Positions 33,752 to 43,038 of a stretch of 64,000 bases of DNA are shown piece after piece. The stretch spans positions 2,629,777 to 2,693,776 of the forward strand of contig CP047423.1 in the NCBI GenBank assembly GCA_014058405.1. Direction: 5' to 3'. The position numbers and the translations under genes are program-made. How positions within the stretch are numbered: position 1 is the stretch's first letter; each line of letters begins with the position of its first letter. Source of the stretch: Candidatus Nitrospira kreftii. Its GTDB lineage: Bacteria; Nitrospirota; Nitrospiria; Nitrospirales; Nitrospiraceae. The notes beneath the pieces are model-generated. The model was not told the DNA's origin and ran no database searches. It saw nothing but the letters and a program-made list of their open reading frames with translations.

Positions 33752-33964
33752 CTAAGACTTCTTGATCCGATCCAAGATCAGCGCGATACAACCCCCTAAT
33801 AGCCCGCCACCCATGATCGTCGTCAGCAGCTCAACGAGCTTCAACTCCCACACAGACCCCTGAGCCTGCATCACCTCCCTGATGCCGCCTTGCACCATGA
33901 TGACCGCGAGCGCCATCGTTGCTCCCACGATAAACCACCAAAGAAACACTTTCGCCGAAGTCAC
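33752..33964 (-). CDS. Two-TM small membrane protein coupled to yifB
   Basis: A 70-aa ORF starting with GTG at 33964, 7 bp after the yifB stop, with GAGGA between them. Two hydrophobic helices (VFLWWFIVGATMALAVIMV and LLTTIMGGGLLGGCIALIL) flank a short loop. The position suggests translational coupling to yifB. A longer in-frame ORF reaching 34165 lies inside yifB and is not credible. Confidence 0.65.
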   Translation of the reverse strand: MTSAKVFLWWFIVGATMALAVIMVQGGIREVMQAQGSVWELKLVELLTTIMGGGLLGGCIALILDRIKKS

Positions 33965-33971
33965 TGAATCC

Positions 33972-35501
33972 TCATACGTCGGGGTTACGGTCAAATGAAC
34001 GGTATTGAATGGCCTCCGCGATGTGGATGGCCTCGATTTTATCGGAGTCAGCCAAGTCGGCAATGGTGCGCGCAACGCGCAGGATACGACCATGAGCCCG
34101 TGCCGACAGTCGCAGTTTCGCCATGGCCTGCTCAAGCAGCTCTTGAGCCGGGTGATCGAGCCCACAATACCGCTTTATCATCCGCGGCTTCAACTGTGCG
34201 TTCGCATAAATGCCGTCCTGTCGATACCGCTCGCGCTGACGCGTTCGAGCCGCAACCACACGCGCTCGAATCGCGGCTGACCCCTCAGGCGCAGGCAGTT
34301 CAGTCCGAAGCTCTCGCACCGGAACAGGCGGGACATCCAGATGAATATCGAGCCGATCCAAGAGAGGTCCGGAGAGTTTGGCTCGATACCGACGAATCTG
34401 AGTGCCGGTGCAGATGCACGGGCGTGTCCGATCTCCATAGTAACCGCAAGGACACGGATTCATCGCCGCGATCAACATGAATCTCGCTGGATATCGTAAT
34501 GTTCCGCTCGCTCGTGTCAACACGACATGCCCATCTTCGAGCGGCTGCCGCAATCCTTCCAGCACACCCCGTTTAAACTCGGGGGACTCGTCCAGAAACA
34601 GCACGCCATTATGAGCGAGCGAGACCTCACCGGGTTTGGGGACGGTCCCACCACCAACAAGCCCGGCGTCTGAGACGGAGTGATGCGGAGCCCGAAACGG
34701 TCGCACCGTCAGTAACGGGCGTTCAGGGGCGAGTTGCCCCGCCACGCTGTGGACGCGGGTCGTTTCAATCGCCTCCTCCAACTCTAGCAGTGGCAGAATC
34801 GAGGGCAATCGTCGCGCCAGCATCGTCTTGCCGGATCCAGGAGGACCAACCATCAGTACATTGTGGCCACCTGAGGCGGCAACCTCGAGCGCCCTCTTGG
34901 CATGGTCTTGCCCGCGGACGTCACTATAGTCCTCGTCCTCCGACATCCTGGCACAGGCCATCAAGTCAGGATTTGAGCGGCTCGGAGCAATGGCTTGAGT
35001 TCCTTTGAGAAATTCGGCTGCTTCCGGGAGCGTGTGGAGCGGGTAGATATTCACTCCTTGCACCAACGCCGCTTCAGCACTATTGTCCGCCGGCAGCAAT
35101 AGGTCATATCCAGCCCGGCAAGCAAGCGCAAACGAGAGCGCTCCCGTAACGGGCTTCACGCGGCCGTCCAGCGACAGCTCACCAACCAGCACGCAGGTCT
35201 CCAATATGGACGGTGGAATGACCTCTTCGGCGGCAAGAATCGCGACGGCTATCGCGAGATCGAGCCCCGAGCCTTCTTTTTTCAGGCCGGCAGGGGCCAA
35301 ATTAACGGTGATTCGTTTCGCGGGAAAGTGAAAGCCGCTGTTTTTGAGTGCGGAGCGGACTCGGTCACGACTTTCCTTGACGGTGGCATCCGGCAGCCCA
35401 ACGACCGAAAACTGCGGAAGCCCTCCTGAGATATCGACTTCGACGTCGACAAGATGCGCATCTAACCCGACAAGGGCCGCGCTCCTCACCTTGGCAAGCA
35501 T
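33972..35501 (-). CDS. yifB: YifB/ComM family Mg-chelatase-like AAA+ protein
   Basis: A 509-aa protein with the family order: N-terminal ribosomal-S5-like domain (DAHLVDVEVDISGGLPQFSV), AAA+ chelatase domain with Walker A GPPGSGKTML and Walker B GVLFLDESPEF, a CxCG zinc region (MNPCPCGYYGD ... RPCICTGTQI) and the C-terminal helical lid. ComM homologues are hexameric helicases that extend branch migration during natural transformation. Full length. Confidence 0.95.
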   Translation of the reverse strand: MLAKVRSAALVGLDAHLVDVEVDISGGLPQFSVVGLPDATVKESRDRVRSALKNSGFHFPAKRITVNLAPAGLKKEGSGLDLAIAVAILAAEEVIPPSILETCVLVGELSLDGRVKPVTGALSFALACRAGYDLLLPADNSAEAALVQGVNIYPLHTLPEAAEFLKGTQAIAPSRSNPDLMACARMSEDEDYSDVRGQDHAKRALEVAASGGHNVLMVGPPGSGKTMLARRLPSILPLLELEEAIETTRVHSVAGQLAPERPLLTVRPFRAPHHSVSDAGLVGGGTVPKPGEVSLAHNGVLFLDESPEFKRGVLEGLRQPLEDGHVVLTRASGTLRYPARFMLIAAMNPCPCGYYGDRTRPCICTGTQIRRYRAKLSGPLLDRLDIHLDVPPVPVRELRTELPAPEGSAAIRARVVAARTRQRERYRQDGIYANAQLKPRMIKRYCGLDHPAQELLEQAMAKLRLSARAHGRILRVARTIADLADSDKIEAIHIAEAIQYRSFDRNPDV

Positions 35502-35689
35502 GGAACCACTGCCTTTCTGTTCTGGACCGCGGCCAACCCGCGTCCATTATAGGAATTCTCCATCAGAGTTTCAATCAAACCTCGGGCCGCGACCTCCTCA
35601 CTAGCACCCCTCACCTCCACTCTGTATAATTCGCCCATGTGCCTTCAGCCTCCGCATGAAGGAGAGGATTTCGAACCGATGCCGATCCG

Positions 35690-36280
35690 ATGTGGAAGGC
35701 TTGGCCGATCTTGATCGTCAGTATTGCTCTCTGGCTCCTGCTCTCCCCAGTAGACAGTGCTGCTTCGTTCGCGGCAAGCACCGGCGCTTCGATTCTGATG
35801 CAGCAAGCAACACGCGCATCTCCATATGTCGGATCAGCTATGGCCGTGCTCGCAACGCTCGAACAGGCCCAGGTTCTTCCGCCCGAAGGGAGCCGAGAAG
35901 CTGATCGTGTGATTCAATCCGTCATCCAACTCCAATCAGTCTTCGCCAAGGGCACAGATCGATCCGTACAAGAGTTCGCGCAACGTGCCGTCGCAAATAC
36001 CCCTGGTGGGAAGGTGCAGATGGTGCTAGAACGGTTTCGCTCCAATGGATGGACCACCGACATGTTGGTGGCGCTCGCAGATGCGGATGGTCGAGCGTCT
36101 GCTGAAGAACGACAGGAGATGGCGGCTGGTCTTGGCCAGTTCAACCTCTCCGTAGAAGATTTTCAGCGATTCATGCAACTCGTCAGAGATGGTCGAGCAG
36201 CGCTTGAAGCACGAGGGCAGAACTTTCACGAAGTATATGCTCGTCATCGAAACGCGATGCCGGGAGCAGCGGGACCGTAA
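35690..36280 (+). CDS. Exported hypothetical protein
   Basis: A 196-aa protein with an N-terminal signal peptide (ILIVSIALWLLLSPVDSAAS) and a helical, Ala/Gln-rich mature domain. No family recognised. The 188 bp upstream, shared with divergent yifB, show no clear promoter. Confidence 0.65.
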   Translation: MWKAWPILIVSIALWLLLSPVDSAASFAASTGASILMQQATRASPYVGSAMAVLATLEQAQVLPPEGSREADRVIQSVIQLQSVFAKGTDRSVQEFAQRAVANTPGGKVQMVLERFRSNGWTTDMLVALADADGRASAEERQEMAAGLGQFNLSVEDFQRFMQLVRDGRAALEARGQNFHEVYARHRNAMPGAAGP

Positions 36281-36405
36281 ATCGTGTGTCTCGTGAAACG
36301 TATCGCGTATCTCGCAACAACGACAAAGATAAGAATGTTCTCCATCATACACTTCACGCATACACTTCACGCTTCACGAGCAACACAACCGACAAGGAGG
36401 AACGT

Positions 36406-36642
36406 ATGGCAACCCGAGCGTATATTCTGATCAAAGTGAAAGCAGGCAAAACCAAGGACGTCGTCGCATCACTCAAACGCATCCCCGGCGTGGAACAAGC
36501 CCACTCGTGCTTCGGCCGCCCGGATATCTTTGTCTTCATCAATGTCCATGACGAACGGGCGCTCTCCGACGTCGTGATCACAAAGATCCACGCCATCGAC
36601 GGTATCGAAGAAACCGACACGCACATCGTCGCTGAGTCTTAG
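36406..36642 (+). CDS. Stand-alone Lrp/AsnC ligand-binding (RAM) domain
   Basis: A 78-aa protein from ATG 36406 with an AAGGAGG site 5 bp upstream. The whole protein is one RAM domain (RAYILIKVKAGKTKDVVASL, then GRPDIFVFINVHDERALSDV, then GIEETDTHIV) without the DNA-binding half of Lrp. Such stand-alone domains bind amino acids or partner proteins. The longer upstream ORF contains repeat sequence. Confidence 0.88.
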   Translation: MATRAYILIKVKAGKTKDVVASLKRIPGVEQAHSCFGRPDIFVFINVHDERALSDVVITKIHAIDGIEETDTHIVAES

Positions 36643-36661
36643 TCCGCGTAACGAGACAGGT

Positions 36662-36679
36662 GTATCTCGTGAAGCGTCT
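36662..36679 (+). repeat. Short dispersed repeat GTATCTCGTGAAGCGTCT
   Basis: This 18-bp word recurs at 39787-39804, and a degenerate form lies at 29651-29668, each just outside a coding region. Related strings lie at 36299-36315. Interspersed intergenic repeats of this type look like REP-style elements. Confidence 0.6.
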
Positions 36680-36828
36680 TTCGCCGTCCAGGCAAGGGTT
36701 TCGGGTTGCTGGTTTCGAGTTGCGCGAGATCATCCTGTTCGAACTTGAAACGAGGAACCAGAAACTGATCGGCGGAATAGGCACGCCTCGCGGAATCGGC
36801 AACGCGGGCTGAGTCGGCGAAGCGGGGT

Positions 36829-37812
36829 TCACGAACGACGATCTATGAAAACCGGCGCCCCACCGAGTAGTGCAGACTGGTAGCAGGCTTCGGCGATTTC
36901 TACGGCCCGCCATCCATCCTCTCCCGTAATAGGCATGGGCGTGCTCTCTCGTACAGCCTGCAGAAAGGCCGTAACTGTGGCAAGGACTGTTTGAGAGGGA
37001 GGCAGTTCGAATGCACGGGTTCCGGTGTCGTCGCGGCAGTGAACACGGCACCCTCCCCAGTCGACTTCCAGTCGTCCCTTGGCCCCCCACCAGTCCGCTC
37101 GACCGACTCGACCCGTGGACACTCGAGCAATTTCTATATGGCACGTTGTTCCGCCGGACGTCATGAGACGAATTGACGCAGCGGTTTCCGGTGATACAGA
37201 TGGGCGGACGTCCATCGTGCAACGCACCTCGTCCACCTCTTCGTCCGTCATGAACCGAACGAGATCAAGCATATGGACACCGATTTCCAGTAACGCCCCT
37301 CGCTTGCCGTAGCCATCGGCATGGCCTGGAGCAGTCTCCCGTTTCTCGATGCGATTGATGAGATGGAGGCGTTCGGGCCGTCCGATACGAGGCTTGAGCG
37401 CTTTCATCTGTTGTATCGTATGATCGAACCGAAGAGTGTGCGCCGTCATCAGCGGAACCCCGGCTTCGCGAGCCATGGTGACTATCGCGTGGGCGTCGTC
37501 ACCCGTCGTGGCCAGCGGCTTTTCGATCAACAAGGGCTTGCGCGCTTGAACCGCCAGCCGGCAGATGTCCCGGGTGTACAGAGGAGGAGTCACCACAACG
37601 ATCACATCCACGGCAGGATCAGCCATCAACGACTCTGCCTTTCCGTAGACTTTGATCGGCTGGGCACCAGGAAGATCGAATCCCTGCTCAGGATGTTGCC
37701 GACAGACAGCCCGAAGGGAAGCGGTTGGCAGATCATGTACAATATGCCGGGCGTACCGAAGCCCATGCCGGCCCACTCCGATCAACCCGACTCCGATTCG
37801 ATCAGACGCCAT
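36829..37812 (-). CDS. Gfo/Idh/MocA family oxidoreductase
   Basis: A 327-aa protein from the ATG at MASDRIGVGLIGVG (37812). N-terminal Rossmann fold with GVGRHG, the family EKP motif (PLLIEKPLATT) for the catalytic Lys, and a C-terminal alpha/beta domain with a His in GVHMLDLVR. These enzymes use NAD(P) to oxidise or reduce sugars and similar substrates. The substrate is unknown, and no sugar-metabolism neighbour gives a clue. Confidence 0.9.
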   Translation of the reverse strand: MASDRIGVGLIGVGRHGLRYARHIVHDLPTASLRAVCRQHPEQGFDLPGAQPIKVYGKAESLMADPAVDVIVVVTPPLYTRDICRLAVQARKPLLIEKPLATTGDDAHAIVTMAREAGVPLMTAHTLRFDHTIQQMKALKPRIGRPERLHLINRIEKRETAPGHADGYGKRGALLEIGVHMLDLVRFMTDEEVDEVRCTMDVRPSVSPETAASIRLMTSGGTTCHIEIARVSTGRVGRADWWGAKGRLEVDWGGCRVHCRDDTGTRAFELPPSQTVLATVTAFLQAVRESTPMPITGEDGWRAVEIAEACYQSALLGGAPVFIDRRS

Positions 37813-37943
37813 GCCCCTCCCCAATGTCTGAGATAGAATGTTCGCGGATAGCCATCATCGGCACGCATTTGACATTCCCGCAAGCGGCTTCATATAGTAA
37901 ACGTGACATTAAGTGCAAGGCCGCTTCTAAAGGCATTCCAACC

Positions 37944-38744
37944 ATGCTCACAACGCACCTCGCCCCATTCACGTTGGATCAGATCGGAACAGGAACCGCG
38001 CGCTTCCCAAGCGGCGTGCCGATCCCAACACATAGCGATCAGATGGTCGACCCCTACTTCAAGTCCAAGATGCCCAAGGAGCATCAAGTCGATTGCCTGT
38101 TATTCTGGCCGCAACTACCTGGTACCTATCCAGGGCTTGTGCTCTTGCACGATTGGTGGGGCTTAACCGGACAGATGAAAGACCTGGGAGCCAGACTTGC
38201 CTGTGAAGGCTACATGGTGATCCTCCCCAATCTCTATGGCCGGCAGGGTGGCATGGTCACCGCCAGTGACGACGTCGCCGCTGCCTTGCTGGAACGACAG
38301 AATGATGCCCAGGTCCTCACCGATATCAATTCCTGCTGCGAATATCTCAATACTCGCACTATCACGAAGAAGAACATCCACGGAGTCGTCGGGTACGGAA
38401 TGGGTGGGTCCTATGCGCTGAGTTTTGCCTGTCAACGGAAACGGTTACGCGCAGCCGTATCCTATTATGGCAAGATGGTCGCATCCAAAGAACTGTTGAA
38501 CAATCTGTTTTCTCCGGTCCAGTATCACCAGGCAGGAAAAGACACGTGGGCCACACCAGACGACATCGCGCAGTTCCGAAGCGCCTCGACGGAATATGCC
38601 AAGCGTGTCGAAATTCATCTCTACCCAGACGCCTCCCAGGCCTTTTGTAACGAGATGAAGCCGAGCGTCTATCACGCGGAACATTCGACCCTTGCCTGGG
38701 AACGAACCGTGAGCTTCTTGAAGGCTTGCTTCCAAGGAACATGA
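37944..38744 (+). CDS. Dienelactone-hydrolase-like protein lacking catalytic residues
   Basis: A 266-aa alpha/beta-hydrolase of the DLH family (LPGTYPGLVLLHDWWGLTG; EGYMVILPNLYG). The nucleophile elbow, normally G-x-C-x-G-G, reads GYGMGG (about residue 150), and the C-terminal HxF motif reads SQAF, so both the Cys/Ser nucleophile and the His are absent. The rest of the fold is conserved. It is probably a non-hydrolytic member. Start ATG 37944 is chosen by family length; an upstream in-frame ATG at 37826 is possible. Confidence 0.82.
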   Translation: MLTTHLAPFTLDQIGTGTARFPSGVPIPTHSDQMVDPYFKSKMPKEHQVDCLLFWPQLPGTYPGLVLLHDWWGLTGQMKDLGARLACEGYMVILPNLYGRQGGMVTASDDVAAALLERQNDAQVLTDINSCCEYLNTRTITKKNIHGVVGYGMGGSYALSFACQRKRLRAAVSYYGKMVASKELLNNLFSPVQYHQAGKDTWATPDDIAQFRSASTEYAKRVEIHLYPDASQAFCNEMKPSVYHAEHSTLAWERTVSFLKACFQGT

Positions 38745-39727
38745 CCCGAAGCAGTCAGCCCCTTCCCTTCCCGATTCACCCACAGGTGCATGACCGACAA
38801 CACCGTCACACTCCGCACCGCCTGACCTTCGCTGGCGTTGGATACCTGTTGATTGTCGGATTCGTGAGCCTCCTGCCCTCACTCGCAGGAGCAGAGGATC
38901 ACGCGTCACCCATGTTGTTGGCCGACGTGGTGACTCAACGCGCCGAGCAGCTCGCAGCAGTCGACTCGGATGAAAAAGCCATGACGCTGTTTACAACGAC
39001 CGTTGGTCCCGCTCTGGGTTTAAAGGATGCGGCGGGAGCGCTGGGCGCCACACGACTCCCGAGTAAGCTCGTCAAGGAACTCAGATTGGCTGAATTATCG
39101 GAGTCAGTCTCTGAATTGATGGGCGCACTGGCTGCGTGGCAACTCGCTGAATCCATCGGCCGTGACGGAAACCAATCCTCGACCACCATCTCACTTCCTG
39201 CGGCCCGACACGATTGGCTGCATACTCGTAGCCGGAGCACATCGCTCTCCGACGTATTCCGTCTTTCACAAGACAACCAGGCCATTGGCACCACTGAGAA
39301 TCGCTCCGACCGACACAACACTGAACTACTGTTGGCTGCTCAGCGTACGGCCTATGAGGCCAGTCGACAGGCAACCAAGGCCTGGTGGGATATTCACGGA
39401 TGGAAAGACCGGATCCGGCAGGCAAAAGGTCTCGCTCGACTCTGCGGCACCTGGCAATGGACCATCCATAATCATCAGAACCATGGAGACCAGAAAGCTG
39501 TCGTGATGTTTCCCCCGGTCGGACACACATCAGCCCATGCCGCGACACCAGCAGAGACCATTGTCCTAGGCGATGCCATTTATTTGCGATGGGAACAGAA
39601 CGGGCGCATTCAGGAAGACAGCCTGCTGTTCATTAAAGATGATGCGAAGATCGAAGGGTCGTTTGTGAACAATACCGGAGGATGGGGATCGATTACCGGT
39701 AAGCGGACGGCTGCCTGCCAACCCTAA
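38741..39727 (+). CDS. Exported hypothetical protein
   Basis: A 328-aa protein whose ATG overlaps the DLH-like stop (ATGA), so the two are probably co-translated. After a long N-region comes a hydrophobic segment (FAGVGYLLIVGFVSLLPSLAGA) with a likely cleavage site. The mature part ends in a beta-rich domain (LCGTWQWTIHNHQNHGDQ ... GSFVNNTGGWGSITGKR). No family recognised. Confidence 0.65.
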   Translation: MTRSSQPLPFPIHPQVHDRQHRHTPHRLTFAGVGYLLIVGFVSLLPSLAGAEDHASPMLLADVVTQRAEQLAAVDSDEKAMTLFTTTVGPALGLKDAAGALGATRLPSKLVKELRLAELSESVSELMGALAAWQLAESIGRDGNQSSTTISLPAARHDWLHTRSRSTSLSDVFRLSQDNQAIGTTENRSDRHNTELLLAAQRTAYEASRQATKAWWDIHGWKDRIRQAKGLARLCGTWQWTIHNHQNHGDQKAVVMFPPVGHTSAHAATPAETIVLGDAIYLRWEQNGRIQEDSLLFIKDDAKIEGSFVNNTGGWGSITGKRTAACQP

Positions 39728-39911
39728 GCAAAGGGTTTAAAGCCAGAGCCGGTGGTATTCTCGTGTCGCTTTGAAATGAGTGAAACGTATCTCGTGAAGC
39801 GTCTCGCTTTCCTTCGATCATGAGTTCCAGGTTTACAGTTTCACGTTGTGCGGAAGCCAAGACGCTGAACCATGACACTTGAAACCGTTGCAGCAGATGT
39901 ATTCACCCCAC

Positions 39912-40292
39912 TCAACGCCAGGCGCGCCAACCCAGCACCAGCCATCCCACGATAAACAGCACGCCTCCGACGGGCGTCACGGCACCCAGCCAACGGATAC
40001 CCGCTAACGAGACTCCATACAGACTTCCGCAGAACAAGAACGTTCCCGCCAGAAATAACCACCCGGCCTTGGCTGCACCTGCGTCGCGTCCAATGCGAAC
40101 CACCAAACCACTCAGGACCATCCCGAAGGCGTGATACATCTGATACCGGGTCGCCGTGTCGTACACAGCCAACATTGGTGGCTCCAAGATTTCCTTGAGC
40201 ATATGGGCGCCGAATGCGCCTGCTGCCACGCCCAATCCAGCACTGATACAGCCGACCAGTACCAACCATCGTGATGACGCATCGACATCCAT
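39912..40292 (-). CDS. DUF423 membrane protein (YgdD-like)
   Basis: A 126-aa protein with four transmembrane helices and the family signature AGAFGAHMLKEIL, then YDTATRYQMYHAFGMVLSG and GSLYGVSLAGIRWLGAVTPVGG. DUF423 proteins sit in the inner membrane with no established role. Normal length. Confidence 0.92.
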   Translation of the reverse strand: MDVDASSRWLVLVGCISAGLGVAAGAFGAHMLKEILEPPMLAVYDTATRYQMYHAFGMVLSGLVVRIGRDAGAAKAGWLFLAGTFLFCGSLYGVSLAGIRWLGAVTPVGGVLFIVGWLVLGWRAWR

Positions 40293-40635
40293 CGAATCCT
40301 ACCCTCCTGCTAAACTAATTGCAGACCAGCGCGATCATACGCGATCTCAGGGGAATACTCCAACCGGCAGGGCGAGGAAGAGAACCTGTTTCCAGATGCG
40401 CTAGTTTGGCAATGCGTGTGCGAGTCACAACCGCTTTTCCTGACCGTTCTTCCCGACCGAGTCCCTCCCTTCAAATCGGCCTTTGATTCTTTTCTCCGAC
40501 TCCTGTATGTTGTCCTCTATTCTCCGCTCACACAGCGCACAAGTGATCGCTGCCGGTTACGGTGACGGGCATGTGTAGTCCAAGAACAGAACGGGTGTTG
40601 ACTACCTTATCTCCAGCTAAAAGAGGATCGTCATT
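40293..40635. other. Intergenic, no gene seen
   Basis: A 343-bp gap between two divergent genes. I find no convincing ORF, RNA gene or strong promoter. It must contain control sequences for the bactofilin gene (start preceded by AAAAGAGGATCG). Confidence 0.5.
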
Positions 40636-41094
40636 ATGTGGGACAAAAAGCGAGGCGAGATGGAACCCGAGAATGGAAATTTTACAGTTCTAGGGAAAGA
40701 TGTCACATTCAAAGGCATCGTCCACTTTCATAGTACCGTCCAGCTCGACAGTTCTATCGAGGGAGAAATTCACGCGAAGGGGATGCTCGTAATCGGGGAA
40801 AATGCGATTATTCGAGGCTCCATTATCGCCGAAACCGTCGTGAACAGAGGCAAGATCCATGGGAACGTGACCGCGACCGGGAAAATCCAATTGCTTAAGC
40901 CTGCCGTTCTGCTGGGCGACGTTTCCTCTCCGTCTTTTTCGATGGAAGAAGGAGCCTTCTTTAAAGGGTCGATCGACATGGGTTCCCATCCTGTGGTCGA
41001 TGAGCTCGAACAAACTCCCTTGGTCATTACGGAAGCACCCCAACGGTTGAGTGTCTCCCGTCCCGTTCTGATTGAAAGCGAGCGAGGCAAATAA
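40636..41094 (+). CDS. Bactofilin
   Basis: A 152-aa protein with the right-handed beta-helix bactofilin domain (about 15-115): TVLGKDVTFKGIVHFHS, LDSSIEGEIHAKGMLVIGEN, IIRGSIIAETVVNRGKIHG, each turn with hydrophobic-Gly periodicity. Bactofilins polymerise without nucleotide and organise cell-wall machinery. Disordered tails flank the domain. Frequent partners (M23 peptidases) are not adjacent. Confidence 0.92.
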   Translation: MWDKKRGEMEPENGNFTVLGKDVTFKGIVHFHSTVQLDSSIEGEIHAKGMLVIGENAIIRGSIIAETVVNRGKIHGNVTATGKIQLLKPAVLLGDVSSPSFSMEEGAFFKGSIDMGSHPVVDELEQTPLVITEAPQRLSVSRPVLIESERGK

Positions 41095-41104
41095 CGTTCT
41101 CTCG

Positions 41105-41186
41105 ACCCCGCTGCTCCAACTCCGAAGTTCTGCCCTGCAGCCGTCCCAAATCCGAGTTTCTCCATGATCGATCCAAACAGTCCCAT
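41105..41186 (-). pseudogene. 5' remnant of a DUF3597-like gene
   Basis: ATG 41186 has a near-perfect GAGGAGGAAATGACA ribosome site and reads MGLFGSIMEKLGFGTA, like the start of DUF3597 proteins, but then runs antisense into the bactofilin 3' end without the conserved domain. It is probably truncated by deletion. Confidence 0.45.
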
Positions 41187-41549
41187 TGTCATTTCCTCCT
41201 CTGTGAATGGGTGACTCACATGCGCGTGACCTCTCGGATCTCAAATCTAACACTTAGGTGGAAATAAAATCATCCCGGTTCTTTCGAAGAGCGAACCTTC
41301 ACATCATGACTGTCTCAAAGTAATACAGTCGTGCTGCGCTGCCCTACTGCTCGCAGTCCCTGCAGAACAACGTTCTCGTGATACCTGATTCTGATACCAT
41401 CATCTGCCTCAGCCTCTTCGTTTGGACTGCCGTTGTCGACGATCTCAGCGAGGGCCTTCTCAAAAAATGACCTCGCCGGCAAGCTTGACAAAAGCAGTAA
41501 TGCCAATGTAATTACTACCTGGAAGGGGACTCTACACGAAGGAGGCGCG

Positions 41550-41804
41550 ATGAAAGCGCGGGTTGTCAGGATCGGAAATTCTCAAGGCATCCGGATTCCT
41601 AAGACTGTGATTGAGCAGTGCCACCTGCACGGAGCCGTCGATCTAGAAATCCGGCAAGGACAACTCGTCATTCGGTCGGTTTCAAAGGCACGAGCTGGGT
41701 GGAGCCAAGCCTTTGAGCAAATGCATCGCCATGAGGATGACCAACTCTTGGACTCCGAGTCCGCCTCGACCTCCACGTGGGACCGAAAAGATTGGACGTG
41801 GTAG
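41550..41804 (+). CDS. mazE: MazE-type antitoxin
   Basis: An 84-aa protein from ATG 41550 (GAAGGAGGCGCG upstream). N-terminal AbrB-like fold (MKARVVRIGNSQGIRIPKTV) followed by an acidic, disordered tail that would wrap the toxin. It overlaps the toxin gene. The in-frame extension to 41433 lacks support. Confidence 0.9.
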   Translation: MKARVVRIGNSQGIRIPKTVIEQCHLHGAVDLEIRQGQLVIRSVSKARAGWSQAFEQMHRHEDDQLLDSESASTSTWDRKDWTW

Positions 41805-42121
41805 CATCCCGTTTCGACGTCTTCCTGGTACGCCTGGATCCCACCGAAGGCCATGAAATTCGCAAGACCCGCCCCTGCCTCGTCATCTCACCGGACGAAA
41901 TGAATCAGCACATCGATACCGTCATCGTCGCTCCAATGACGACCAGGGGAAAGTCCTATCCCACTCGTGTACCAGTACGGTTCAAAGGCAAGTCAGGGCA
42001 GATTGTGCTGGATCAGATCCGAACCATAGACAAGAGCCGCCTCGTCAAACGCATGGGCAAGATCGATGAATCCACCCAAACGCACACCCTCGCCCTGCTT
42101 GCGGAACTTTTCGCCCCCTGA
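41798..42121 (+). CDS. mazF: MazF-type mRNA interferase
   Basis: About 107 aa from GTG 41798, overlapping the mazE stop (an earlier GTG at 41777 is possible). PemK/MazF fold: FDVFLVRLDPTEGHEIRKTR with the conserved Arg, PCLVISPDEMNQHIDTVIV, and GQIVLDQIRTIDKSRLVKR. It cleaves RNA at short sequence motifs when free of MazE. Complete. Confidence 0.92.
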   Translation: MVASRFDVFLVRLDPTEGHEIRKTRPCLVISPDEMNQHIDTVIVAPMTTRGKSYPTRVPVRFKGKSGQIVLDQIRTIDKSRLVKRMGKIDESTQTHTLALLAELFAP

Positions 42122-42628
42122 GCACCGCCTGCTTTCCACCATGACCATCTCCTGACTTAGGTCGTTGCGGAGAACTCAGCTGCGCTGCAGGATCGCGTTC
42201 AAGCAGTACCACCGCTACACTCGTATCTCCTCGAGACATCTCGATGGGCCATTAGGCCCGATGTAACAATAGGGCCATTCAGATATCTACGATAGATTCT
42301 TCATTCCTTAAACCAAAGAGTCATATCATTGCGCGGTCCCCAACGCTATTATCCCGCCGCTTTTGAGCGTGGTGTGGTCTTCAAAATGCGTGCGAATGGG
42401 TTTAAGACTGAATCCCAGTTCTAGTTGGCTTCGATTCCGGAGAACAATTGTGAATCCTTTCAGATTCTCCCTGAATCGAAAAAGATTCACCTCGTGGGAT
42501 CTCTATCTCGGGCAGCAGCACAATTCTTGGGAATGTACGTCGTTCTTGCGAACTCATCGTTGGTCCGTTCCTTGCTGAATGAGCTCGAACATAGACCGGA
42601 TTATCAGAGACGCAGCACACCGAACAGA
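42122..42628. other. 507-bp stretch without a supported gene
   Basis: Several short ORFs cross this region on both strands, but none has a ribosome site, a recognisable domain or good codon character. It separates the MazEF pair from the IS-riddled cluster. Confidence 0.5.
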
Positions 42629-43036
42629 ATGAATGACATGTCATATATCCAACAAAATCTTACTTCATGGCCTAATAACACTTCTCGTCCGCACAGCCGA
42701 AGCCGACGGAGAATCGGCACTGCCTACTTTCTTTTCATCATTACCATTACAGGAACATCTCAGCTGTTCGGAGCTGAGCTCTTCCCCTTTTCCCCTCCGA
42801 CAAGCCAACAGCGAGCCGTAGATCAACCAAGCCAGGCAAGACCACAGCTCTCCAAGGAAGACATCACTCGCGCCACACGACTCGCAGATCAAGCTAAGAA
42901 ACTTACGCCTGCTGAGCAACAACAATTCCGAGAGAACATCCTCCGCAAGCAGAAAGATGCTGTGCGTGACGGCAGTTTTGCTCAGGCTCAGTACTACACA
43001 GAGCTCCTTACTCAACTCAGACAGGAGAACCGCTAG
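42629..43036 (+). CDS. Membrane-anchored or exported helical protein
   Basis: About 135 aa from ATG 42629 (start uncertain; frame open upstream). A hydrophobic segment (GTAYFLFIITITGTSQLFGA) acts as signal or anchor, followed by a Gln/Pro-rich linker and a helical domain (KEDITRATRLADQAKKLTPA). Two bases separate it from the next gene, so they form an operon. No family recognised. Confidence 0.55.
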   Translation: MNDMSYIQQNLTSWPNNTSRPHSRSRRRIGTAYFLFIITITGTSQLFGAELFPFSPPTSQQRAVDQPSQARPQLSKEDITRATRLADQAKKLTPAEQQQFRENILRKQKDAVRDGSFAQAQYYTELLTQLRQENR

Positions 43037-43038
43037 CC

